Assembly (NCBI RefSeq): GCF_011386835.1
Contig: NC_088794.1
Location: 69,822,434-69,886,433 of the forward strand
Direction of reading: 5' to 3'
DNA: 64,000 nucleotides
DNA from: Chrysemys picta bellii
Taxonomy: Eukaryota > Chordata > Testudines > Emydidae
The position numbers and the translations under genes are program-made. Below, piece after piece: positions 9,917 through 21,355 of this stretch (the first letter of the stretch is position 1; every line of letters begins with the position of its first letter). The notes beneath the pieces are model-generated. The model searched no databases and had not been told where the DNA came from. It saw only the letters and a list, made by a program, of their open reading frames with translations.

Positions 9917-12900
9917 TCAGAGTCTGCCCACTCTATCCCACAATCCCATGGGAACATGTTTCCCAGCCCTTCCGTTCCAAAACTTCACACTCATTTCCCA
10001 GGAACAGGAAGCAACCTTCTGGTTCAAATGCAGCTGCTTAGCATTTAACCTCACATTACCACACAGACTGCTCAGCTGGAAACAGTAAATGCTCACATGT
10101 ATTAGCTATGGCCAGAAGTAAGAAGTTGTCCTGTGTCAAGTGCACTTCTGGCTTGCCAGAGGAACACAGCTGGCCAGAAACTCTGGTTAACCTCTGGTGA
10201 AAGGTGAATGAAATGGTTGATGTCAGCAAGAGCAAAAGAAATGGTCATGTCTACAAAGCTATAGCCAAGTGACTGGCAGTGCAGAGGAGTGACCGCAGAG
10301 TAGAACAATGCAGAGACTGAATCAAGTGGCTGAAGACAGAGTATTGCAAAGTCTGGGCTCCACATGGGGAAGAGGGGAGAGTCAGCGACTGTCAGGGGTT
10401 GAGGCTGGGTGTGATACACATTGTTCCCCACACAGCCACAAGCAGTATGTGTCTTTCAGCAGATTCCCTATGTCCAACCAGGAGACAGTGGGCAGCTGAT
10501 ACTAGAGGGTTTCCTGACAGTGCAACCCCACTGGTACTGGGGGGGAATGTGTTATGGGGGCCAGAGACACTATGCAGGTATAGGGTCTCCGTGTGGGTCC
10601 TTTGGGATCTATCAGGTCTAAAAGTGGCTTTCTTATGTGTGTGGAGGAACATCCCACCCCTTCCTACCTCTCCCTTAATGGGACAATTTGGGGTAACCTC
10701 CATAATGGATTCTTCATTAAGCTTTTCAAGTAAAAAGTCTCCTCCCATGGCTTTTCATACATTTTAATCTAATCTGGCCCTCCGTTTTATGTCACAGCAA
10801 AGAGGAAGCCATTGCTTTATAACTACATTTTCGTTGCTGTGCATTCATGTGTAAATGGCAGGTGGTTCTCTTATGGTTTCAATCCAGTCCACTGTTACGT
10901 ATCGGTTAGCCAATACATACATGGAAAGTGTTGTATGCACCACATTAATGGGTATTATGTACATGATATTAGTATAATATTCATTAGAGATATGTCTTGG
11001 GAAGTTATGTTAATGGAACATGTTATGCACTCTCCACACCTTTGTTCACCCACGTCAAGTAGCCCACAACATTTGCAAAGCTGAAGTCAGTGTTGTCATT
11101 AGAAAATAGGAGGCCTATCGAAACCAAGTTACATGAGAGGTGTGTCTAGCACAGGTTAGACTGTACCTCTACACCCAGCTGGTTTGGAATCTCTTTTTGG
11201 GAACTTCATAAGAAAAACCACAGAGCACAAAACAAGAAGTTAAAGAACTGGTGGGTTGGATTTTAGTGAAATGTAAAGAGTTCTGTAACTTGTAAAAATC
11301 ATACTATAAATACTACTAGCTGAAATGCGTATCACTGAAGTACACCTTCTGTGTAGCTAAATCATGCTGTGAGATAAAATTGCTTCCTGTATATCTCCTT
11401 TTCAAGGTATGTATATCTCCTTTTCACGTTGTACTGCTTTGTTTTTAGCTAATAAATATAGCTAAAGTTTGGTTATTTCGTCTCTTGAACAATTTTAAGA
11501 ACAAACCACAAGTGAGGTCAAATAATGGCTACACCTTTTTTTTATCAATGTCACATCTTAATTAAAGGCTGCCATGTGCCTTTAACTCATCTCATTGTGC
11601 CTAGGTGTTCCAATGAGCTACATTCAGCAATTATATTGTGTGAAACTGCTCTTTCTCTGGGATCAGGAATAGCGAGTCCTCTGTAATGTCCATTAGGAAG
11701 GAGGCAAGAAGACAGTGTCAAAGAGACACCTGAATCCTACTTCAATAGAGAAGTGGAAATTGCCTGGAGAACTCTTTCACTAGCAGAGTTATAGGGGTGT
11801 GATCTGGCCTATAGGATTTGCAAACTAGCACATTGAGTTTAGCATCCTTTCTCTTAATTGCTTCAAAGAAAGCTCAAAATCTTTTCTGATGTACATAACC
11901 AGCTGTGCAGTGCAGTGCTATGCAAAAAAGGAGGAAATCCTTCCTGACTTCAGTATGCTAGCAGCTTGCATCTGGCAGCACGAGGTTTAACTTATCATGC
12001 AAAAAATATAACTGCTCTCACTGGTGGCAAAATCCAGCCTTTTTTAAATAATCCAGCCACAATACTTGACTGTGACTTTCAAGGCCAGTGAATGCCGTGG
12101 GCTGTGTAAGGAAATGTTTTCTTGTATTTGTTTCTGATTTGCCTCACTATTAGTTAGCTTCTATGAAAGAGGTATCACAAATTTGGGTTGAATTTGCAGA
12201 ATTGCTTTGGTTTAAACCTCCATCCGCTCTAACTCCCTCCACAAGTAAAAAAAAAATCAAAATGTTTGTTTCAAATAGAAAATGTTCAAAAATCTTTTCG
12301 TGTCAAAATACACTTCAAGTTTATGCTAAAAGAGTTTTTTAAAAAATCTTGAAAATGTAATACATTTTTTTCAATCTGAAACAAATTTTGTTTTTAAAGT
12401 TAGATGTTTTGGTATGGCCATTGAACTGAACAATCTGTTATTCACACAGCTGTACTTTCATGGTGTTAGGCCTGGCCAGGGGCAGCCTGTTTGTACCAAT
12501 CAGCTGCTAAACGATGATCAGGAGATGAGTAGCAGGCTTGGGAGTGAGCCGGCTCAGAATGCCAAGAAGTCAGGGTCAGGCACCAAGTTGCAGACAGCTA
12601 GCAGAGTCAAGGACAAACCAGGGTCAGAAGCCAGAGTCTAGGGTCTACAGCGAGCAGATTCTGGAGCAGTCTGCATTGTTGCTCAGGCAGCTGCCCATAA
12701 TGGCTTCCTGGTCTAAAGACTAGCATCAGCCAATCACTAGGGTGTGAAGGGCCACCACACAGGCCCTGCTGGGTGGTATTGCCTACAGTCTACCTGCATA
12801 TGGTCCTCCCAAAGCCCCTACTCTAAGTTTCCAATGGTGATGTGGAAATGACAGTAGACCAAAATCCCCTTGGGCCCAGTTCTTATAGGCGGGTCAGGAT

Positions 12901-15430
12901 TTTACCCAAAGAGTTTCTAGAATACATTGCAATACCTGGGAACAAATAACTGTCTACAACACTGCAGTGTTTACTGATACTCTGCTAATGGGATAATGTC
13001 AACTGAAATGTTTATTCAAGAGACACTGATAGCAAAGTGTTACATTGTGACTATATGGCAACACACCATAGACTTCTCTCTACCTTCCTAGGAGTTCTTC
13101 CATTTTAGTACATTCCTGACGGGGCATTTTTATACCTTTTCCATAAACTACTCTTGACAATATACGCAAAGAGTCAGCTACCATATGGTCCATGCTTCCG
13201 GAACATTTTTTCTCTATTAAATTGCACAAAGAAACAGTTGCGGGAAATCAACAAAGGCCAACATGATGAGAGCTAAATGGAATAAGGGAAAATCTGATGT
13301 TGAACCAAAGTTTTTTTGTTGCTGAGTGCAGGACAGTTTAGCTGCTGTACATAGCATTGATGGCAAGCATGTCAGGTATGCCGAGATGGGGGAGGAAAAC
13401 ATGAATCTTCTATAAAAGATCCAGCTACTTAATGCACATGTCAGTAGAAATTATGAAGTCCCTGCCCCAATATATTTCAGTGCCATCTCCCTATGCTGAA
13501 CTCCCTTTGTGTTTGTTGGAAATGGGATGCCAGTGAAGACTTCCAAGGTTATGATGTTAAGTAGGTTGTGTGTAAAGGTGAGAAATGCCAATCCTGTCTT
13601 GGCTAGGAAAGGGGTAGCATAGTGGGGTTCACGAGGCTAAAAATAGGTGGCTGGTGGAAATGGAACAGATGGAGCAGGAATGTTTGCACAGGAGGGATTC
13701 AGCAATATGAGAGGCTTTTCTTTTTTATGTGAGAAGGTACATGGGCCTGTGTCAATAAGTTCTACAAGGAGCAGGGATTCAGTGGGACAGATTCTGCTCT
13801 TAGTTAGGATGATGTAAAACCAGAGTAACTGTTAAACTTCACTTAGGGTAGTTCAGATTTCCACCAGTAAACTCAGAATTTGATCTCGTGATAGTATTTT
13901 AGGAGGCCAGGAATGAGTGCTCATAGGCAAAGATTGGAGTGTGGTTACCAGTGCAATACTAGCTCTTGACTGTACGTAGATCAACATGGATGGAGCTTGT
14001 TCCGCTCTAACAACAGTTTTGCACCAGTGCAACTCTAGTGATTGTCCTGGAGTTACACCTCACTAACTCCAATGTAAATGAGAATCGAATCAGACCCTGC
14101 AAAGTGTACATTTTCAGCATGGTTTGCAGTATGTTACATTAGTAGCTCTCATTAACGATGTAGCTAGTTTCCATCTAGAAGTAACTAGCCATTACTTTAA
14201 ATACCCTGTTATTGATTTAATAGCTTTTACAATGTAGCAGCTGGACCTAAGGATCCTGGGCTGGGTTAGATTTCAGTTACACCAGTGTAAATTTGAAGTA
14301 ACTCCAGGGACATCAATGAGATTACTCTGGATTTGACCATGTACCAGATCAGCATCTGGCCCCTGTGAGTGGAAAGAACATTCCACAAGGAGCTCTTGTA
14401 CCTAGGAACATAGGAATTACCATACCAGATCAGACTATTGGCCTTTCTAGTCTGGTATCCTGCTGCCAGCAATGGTCCAATTTAAATCACAAAGTATATC
14501 AAAAATCCACCTCAGTTTAAAAATAAGCTGTTTATGTTCATATATATACGCCATAGTTTTTCCTCATTTAAGAGCAGAGCTATATAGATTTCTATTCGTT
14601 TCCTGACCCAAGCTGTTCAGTTAGTGCATAGTACTCTCAAGCAACAGCTGTGACTGTTTGACTACAAAATGACAAATCAAGGTCAATTAGTAATCTCGAC
14701 GAAAAAGGTGTTATTTCCTGGTTAACTGTTGCAGCGCTGCTTTGTCCAACAGCTAAAGAAACCAAACTCACTTAATTCACATTTTAGACTATCATTTCTC
14801 ATTAAGAAAGAAGACTCAGTTATTGGGGCAGAGGACTGTTCTTAGGCATCTTTCAAAGTAGAGATCTCCCTGCCAGATTTCATATCCCACTCCTCTCCTA
14901 GCTGATTTCTCAAAATACAGCCTTGAACCATGGCAATGTAATTCATAAAGCATTTTATGTACGGGCATAATTGAGAGTAGGTAATTAACTATTTTAAACT
15001 AGAACAAAAAAAAAAGTTTCAGTGTCACCATTTAAGGACACCAAGCCAGTGCTTAAAAACAGAGGGGTAGATGTTCAACTGTTGAAAATTTGTGTTGCGC
15101 CTTTGACTTCCAACCCTTTCAGGGTGTCAGGTCCAAAAGCCCCTCTCTTTATGGATGCAGTGTCTCTTTCATTTTGGACAAGGTATTTTCCAAGTGCATC
15201 TTCTCAGTGTGTTGCTAAGCTCCATTTTGAGACAGATTTGAAATGTGCAGATTCTGATGATGTAGCATGCTACCTTCCAGACCCTAGCTGGAGCACCTAC
15301 TCTCCCACATACCTACTAATGGGACACTTACGTTTCTAGAATTGAATTACAATTAATTTACGTATAGCATGAATTTGCTTGATATTTAATATAAGTTCAT
15401 TACATGTTGCCCATCAGTACTGTCAGGCGT
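9917..15430. other. intergenic, no gene seen
   Basis: About 5.5 kb between the GPCR and ANO6 transcription units. I see no paired splice sites with a coherent protein. 12470-12800 looks repeat-like but has no identifiable ends. Short foldback remnants with GTTACACCAGTGTAA-type arms lie around 13790-13875 and 14268-14345. Confidence 0.35.
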
Positions 15431-15460
15431 CCGAATACATCCGAATACATCCGAATACAT
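15431..15460. repeat. 10-bp tandem repeat x3
   Basis: CCGAATACAT occurs three times in perfect tandem. Confidence 0.9.
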
Positions 15461-15710
15461 GGAGAATGCCCGTCCCATTTTTGCATAGGACAAATGAGGA
15501 ACATAAAGGAAGAACACTGACTAGCCACAAACAGGTGCACTGGACAAAACTAGCACTAGCGCTATTTCTCCTCTTGTACCGTGTTAAAACAGACGAGGTA
15601 TATTCTGAGTGCAGCCCCTGTTATTGGGTATTTGGTAATCATGCAAGATAAATAAAGGCTTTGATTATTTTCCCCCATTGAAAATTTGCCAGTTACATTA
15701 ATGGAGGTAG

Positions 15711-15905
15711 TATGGGGCTGTTGTCACAGTTCAGGGCACCTCCACCTGTATTTCCCCCTTGTAGTCTGCCAAGGGCACGCACTGTAGGCTCCTGCTCCTC
15801 AGCTGTCACCTGTCTTGGGTGTAGACCCACATCTCTCTCCCTCCTGACCAGAGTTTTTCCAGGCTGCACGGTTCCCAGCCTACACTGTGATATCCCTATG
15901 ACAGA
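15711..15905 (+). repeat. dispersed repeat, copy 1
   Basis: The order CTGTTGTCACAGTT, CACCTGTATTTC, CAAGGGCAC, CTCCTGACCAG and TTTCCAGG also occurs, inverted, at 33165-33366. That makes it a dispersed repeat, perhaps an LTR or its fragment; class unresolved. Confidence 0.5.
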
Positions 15906-16066
15906 CTGACAATAACCTATAATAGCCTGAACAAAGCTTATGGAATTTAGTTAAACTTTAGTGAATAAATGTTTGCATTAAAATATTGTCACTGCACCTG
16001 TACTTATTCATTTCTTGGAGTTAAACCCCTTTGAAGTCTGGATGGAATCAATCCAAGTGCTTTTTG

Positions 16067-16094
16067 TGATTCGTCTTCAGTGATTCGTCTTCAG
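16067..16094. repeat. 14-bp tandem duplication
   Basis: TGATTCGTCTTCAG is repeated exactly once in tandem. Confidence 0.85.
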
Positions 16095-16279
16095 TTTTTC
16101 CCAGAGAGGATCTGATAATGTCTGATGGCCTGTTGCCTTTTGTTTAATAATAGTGGCAGCATCTGCTGAATGTTGAAAATAAAGTGAATTCTCTGGCAAT
16201 GATGGACCAGACTCCAGATTCACCAGTGGGAGTGCCAAACACAGAAATGGATGCTTGTCACAACTGAGTTTGAAAGAAG

Positions 16280-16545
16280 AGAATAAAATATAACAGAGGG
16301 TCCTGTGGCACCTTTAAGACTAACAGAAGTATTGGGAGCATAAGCTTTCGTGGGTAAGAACCTCACTTCTTCAGAATCAAGTAATGGAAATCTCCATTAC
16401 TTGCATCTGAAGAAGTGAGGTTCTTACCCACGAAAGCTTATGCTCCCAATACTTCTGTTAGTCTTAAAGGTGCCACAGGATCCTCTGTTGCTTTTTACAG
16501 ATTCAGACTAACACGGCTACCCCTCTGATACTTGAGAATAAAATA
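16280..16545 (+). mobile_element. palindromic retroposon with 13-bp target duplication
   Basis: GAGAATAAAATAT occurs just before the insert (about 16280-16292) and again just after it (about 16533-16545), the hallmark of target-primed insertion. Between them, 16292-16489 is a near-perfect inverted repeat: the left arm is the reverse complement of the retroposon end that then reads forward to CAGACTAACACGGCTACCCC. The centre, around 16391, is itself palindromic (AAGTAATGG...CCATTACTT). Related copies are at 3675-3800 (no inverted arm) and 48501-48681 (inverted arm). Confidence 0.75.
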
Positions 16546-17533
16546 TGTTCATGTTTATAAATCCATTGAGTAAAACACTGTAAAAATTCTTCATAAGGAA
16601 CTTTTTACCTTTTTTTAGCACTTTTTTCCTCTGCTCATGCCATAAGTTAGTTAACTGAGACCACAATTTGATCTTGTGATTTTCTATTATTTCTTTCAAG
16701 CAAGATATAGGTCCACTATACTCTTTCTCTATTATAGCATTTAGTATGTAAAAGGAATTCATCAGCGGTATGTATTTTTGTTGAATCTAAATACAATGTT
16801 GTGTTAAAATCGATGATCAAAGATTAATTAGCTATAATACAAATATCACTTTTTTTGAGGCCCTGTGAACACAGACTCAGCCCTTTAACTCCAGACACAT
16901 GCCGAATTTTACAAAACAAGCAATATTTGAAAAAAGTTGATAGTCCAGTTAAAAAATAAACATTGCTTTATTCACCAATGCATTTTAAATCTCAGTATTG
17001 TACACATAGGCTAGTTTAATGCAATGTTTAAAAAATTATCCCAGGATTAGTGAATCATATACATCAGTACGATACTTAACAGTCAAAAATACCAGTCCAT
17101 TTACATGACAATATCAGTTGGAAGCAAAAGAGGCAAACAGCTCAGTAAGAAAATCTATCCTTCCCTGCCACTTTCTCCTGCAGTCTGAAACTGGCAACAT
17201 TATTAAACAATTTACATAAAAAAGAGAAGCCACAGTAATAAATTTGCTAGAAAAACAGTATAGTGTTTTGTGGTTGAACGCTTATTTCATGGTCATTTGC
17301 TTATATCATCGTATGTTAAATCTTTCTATAGCACAAATATCACCACTATATTGGGGAAAAAATTCCCTGATCGGATTACTCTTTATACTTAAAAGCCAAT
17401 AATCTTCTTCATTTACTAATTCTATTGAAGCAATCCACTGTTGCCAAAAAGTTATAGTAGCTACAACACTGAACTCGTTTCACTGTGGTTAAAGGACACT
17501 TTTAGAGACATATATACAGTTATAGTTCTGTAG

Positions 17534-17606
17534 TATCGCTTCTCGGCCTTTTGGCTAAGTCATGTGTGTATTTTGTACGTTCAGTATTAATGTTCAACAT
17601 CAAAAC
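17534..17606 (+). pseudogene. U2 snRNA-like fragment
   Basis: ATCGCTTCTCGGCCTTTTGG continuing into CTAAG is identical to the first 25 nt of vertebrate U2 snRNA (stem-loop I region). The next 45 or so bases match U2 only loosely, and the Sm-site half is absent. No snRNA promoter element is evident upstream. It is best read as a 3'-truncated or decayed U2 retropseudogene, antisense to the ANO6 3' UTR. Confidence 0.7.
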
Positions 17607-20269
17607 TAGGTATTCAAATGTACAAAAACCTAACACAGAATATTTAATACTTTCAGATTCCCAGTATGGCTTTTATTTTTGCCACTTTGCAATACCTTTC
17701 AGGAAAAAAAATATAATCTGTGAAAGGCTATAACCCTAGTTATGCTAATAAAAGTTTGTTGAAACAATGCTTAGCCACTAACAAAGAAAAGGTAAATAGT
17801 TAAATTCTGAGACAGCTTAGACCGACCTGTTCTTATGTATCTTTAGCTGTTAATTTCATGATAATTTACTCTTTTAAATAGTTTTTTGTGCACGCCAAAA
17901 AGTGATGCTTTAAAGTGTAAAATATGTGTATGTTTAAAGCTGATCCCAGAGTTTTTCACTTTTCAATATATACTATAGTATGTGAAGAAAACAACCCAAT
18001 GTTCCTAGAGTATAAGATTACATAATAAGTGCTCTCCGAAAATGAACTAGAAGTAAGAAATGGGGCCACATGTTAAATCAGCTTCATTGTTTTACTACCT
18101 GGTGCTTCTGCACATCAGTGCTGCATCCTTATCTTTAAGTTATTTGTTTCTCTCCTTCTTGTTTTTTAAGATGCGTTGTCCATTGCCAACACAACTACAC
18201 AGCTGGAAACTTTTCAAGTGTGGCAAACTACGACTTTTTTTTTTTAAACTACAAAGACTTGGAGTAATTGACATTCTCTTAAATCTGCATGAATACAACA
18301 TCAGATACTGAATTTACTGGTTTTTAACTTGAAAGCAGACCTTTTGTGCATCTTGTTCAGAGGTTACATTACCATGTTGTATCTTTTCACCTTACTACTT
18401 TACACATGCTTTGCCGGTTGCTAACAGTAACAAAATTATGAAAATAATTTAAACATGATAATAATATGAAAACTGCACGTTCTCCATTTAATTTACAGTA
18501 TTTGTAAAATATGTGTAAAAAGCAGCAAAGTGCTTGTATCGTTTACTATGGTTGGGCAGAGTATACAGAATTACAGCAATTGTAATGAATCTTTGGCTTA
18601 TTGCACTTCATAATATAACATACGCTCTTAAGCAGCAGACTAATCTTTGCTATACATGCATTTCTACAATGAATCAGAGTTTTTAAAGTTACATCAATGT
18701 TACCGCGCAATCTCAACTCACCACATATACTAATTTGGTTACAGATTTAACCAAATAGCCCTGGGGACATCCACGTCAATAAAGATTCTGGGAAGCCTGT
18801 CTAAGAAAGCCAAGTGAGTATTCAGTCATCAAATGTGGTCAGTTGCCACTCTGCTCTTAAAGCACACCTTGCTAAATTACAATGGAAAGAGATGTACATC
18901 TTCTTAACCTTCCTGGCCGGTAGGAGAATCATGTGATGTTCATTTGAGGTAAACATTTTATCATTAGAAATTCTACCAGTAATGTTAGTTCTGCCCAAGA
19001 CACAGATTTAAAACTCTGTTATAATAATCAGCTAATTAGCCAGGTATTTATTATATTATTTTTCTGATTCACAAGTTTGCTCTGCTAAAACCAAAAGTGG
19101 AACCGAAAACTTGTGGATTTAGTAAACTATGAGTGCTTTAGCTGAAAGGCAAAATAGATGATGGGGGTTTTGGTCTGGTACATTTGAGTAACTATAACTT
19201 TCGAAGTGCAGATATACTAAAATTCCAAATATCACTATCTAGCATACTACATTTTGGGAGGATACAGCAAGTCCATTGCGTCTTCAGCTCGCAGTCCACT
19301 TCACAGTGCTTTCCACTCTTTTGCATAGCACTGACAAACTGAAGTTTGCATATGTAGTCATTGCTAAGCCAACACTATGCACTGCCATATGGAGGTTCAA
19401 AGTTTCATGATGCCTGCAGGTTCACTTTTAAGATATGCTATATAATTTAATTATACAGCTAGCATTTTCACATCTTGTGTAAAATGCATATAAACAAGGC
19501 ACTAAGCATTGTAAGGTTGATATGTCTTTAATATATAGTAAAATCAGTAAAATCTTTGTAATTAGAATTATATAGCAAGGGCAGTGCTCATAAACAGCTT
19601 GTAGCTATCTTGCACAAATAGCTGACAAGTAATATACTTCATACCTTTGCAGACAGCCCCATGACAAAATAAAAAAGGTTTCTTCTTGGCAAGATTAAAA
19701 ACAAAAAAATTCAAGGGTTCCTACTATCAGGACAATGGCTACATAAATGTACATTGCTTGGCATTTTTAAAATATTAAGAATACTTCACTTTATCGCTTT
19801 ATAATCACATTCACATACAAACACAATGACATATATAGATCAATTTGTATTACAGTCCAGCTACCCCACACTGGGGTCTGTTCAAAATTCACAGCCCTGT
19901 GGTTAATTCCTGAAGAATTTCTGACTAGGCGGTTCAAACCATTTTATCCCTTTGTTGTCATTCTCAGAGATAACATGTGCATAATCAGAAATCATATGAC
20001 GGGGCAGACCCCTACTAACTTAGTATAGTTTTTCAAATGATGTCTTGTAGAGTTAAGAACTAAAACAGCTAAGTTTCCTTAAATAATGTAATCTAAACTA
20101 AACTACCAAACCCTGGCAAAAGTACTGTAACTAGCAGATTATTCCACAAACTTTCAATGTTTAAACTTTATTATGAGGAAACTCTTTAGCAGATGAGGAT
20201 TATTCAGAGTAAAAAATTGAAAATAAATTAAACTATTCTTTTTCTTCATTACGAGGGATAGCTTCTCAA

Positions 20270-20446
20270 TGGGGAGGGATAGCTCAGTGGTTTGAGCATT
20301 GGCCTGTTAAACGCAGGGTTGTGAGTTCAATCCTTGAAGGGGCCACTTAGGGATCTGGGGCAAAATCAGTACTTGGTCCTGCTAGTGAAGGCAGGGGGCT
20401 AGACTCAATGACCTTTCAAGGTCTCTTCCAGTTCTAGGAGATAGGC
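20270..20446 (+). mobile_element. tRNA-derived SINE, copy 2
   Basis: Same SINE as at 5863-6047: A box TAGCTCAGTGG, B box GTTGTGAGTTCAATCC and the CR1-like tail ending TTCCAGTTCTAGGAGAT, followed by an A-rich TAAATAAATAAAG. It lies within the probable ANO6 3' UTR in antisense. Confidence 0.85.
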
Positions 20447-21130
20447 TAAATAAATAAAGATATCCTATCTCAATTCTGAGCCTTAAAAAATCCAAAGTAG
20501 AATTAAGTCAATATATCTTTAAAACACATGTGCCTAAAAAAAGGAATACAAGTTGCAAGCCCGTGAACAAATATTATTTTTTTATATCCACTACATTTCA
20601 TATATATCATTCTGCCTCCAATGTTAGCTAATTACGCTGTGATGTTCTAAACACTCATTCTCAATCTTCTCCGTAGCAGGAGCTGTCCAGTACATACCTT
20701 GCCATCTAGCTGGGAGCTAGTTGGTACTGCCCTTCCTTCTCCCATTTAGAAGTATGGGAAGCTCAGGGTAGTCATGACCCTCATACACCTGATCACAACC
20801 TCTTGGGGAGAGTCACAACCCCTACACTAGGAATCAGTGTCACAGGATTTCCAAATAATATATTGATGTTTAGACCCATGAGATTTATCCATTGTCCAGA
20901 CCGATGGGTAGCTACAAAACAGCTACAGAACAGGGAAATTGAGAAATAGTATTTACCAAGCCTACAATACTCAGTAACAGGTGTCTTTTAGAAAAACAAA
21001 TGTTTAAAATCTTTGGACTGAAAGCAAAGGGTTAAAACTATCATATGGCTTTCAACATACTGCATACTGAGCAGATCACAGATAAATAAGGACTAGAGTT
21101 TCAGGGACTAAAATCGGATAGCCCCTCCAG

Positions 21131-21355
21131 CTACATTGCCTGGGATAACTCCACTTTTCCTTCTGTGGCAATTACTTCCTTTTCCATGTTTTCAGATGTC
21201 TTGCATTCACACAGTTTCTGCTTCAGCTTATTGAGTTCATATTCATGCAGGATTTTTTGAGTTAAGAACTTTTCACGTTTTATTCTGGCTTTCACCTCTG
21301 CTGGAACGTCTGGAATCATCCAGGCCACAAAGAATTTGACAATGAACACAATATG
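21131..21355 (-). CDS. ANO6: ANO6 last coding exon (C-terminus)
   Basis: 74 codons and a TAG stop, phase 0 start. It encodes the end of the last helix ([15 protein letters not shown]) and the charged cytosolic tail with a [20 protein letters not shown] block typical of the ANO5/ANO6 group. The final residues ELSQAM resemble the ANO6 end. Confidence 0.88.
   Translation of the reverse strand, partial: HIVFIVKFFVAWMIPDVPAEVKARIKREKFLTQKILHEYELNKLKQKLCECKTSENMEKEVIATEGKVELSQAM

Larger units (their letters stand above)
16945..21130 (-). other. ANO6: probable ANO6 3' UTR
   Basis: After the ANO6 stop codon (21131-21133) follow about 4.2 kb of AT-rich sequence with few repeats. A minus-strand AATAAA at 16972-16967 would place cleavage near 16945. 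Other AATAAA hexamers occur inside (for example around 19044 and 20166), so shorter forms are likely. A SINE at 20270-20446 and a U2-like fragment at 17534 lie within it. Extent is inferred; no transcript data. Confidence 0.4.

Noticed and set aside
9627..10088. 153-codon plus-strand open frame
   Set aside because: Begins inside a MITE and has no recognisable protein feature.
15022..15339. 105-codon plus-strand open frame
   Set aside because: No conserved motif, no supporting splice sites and no neighbouring exon.
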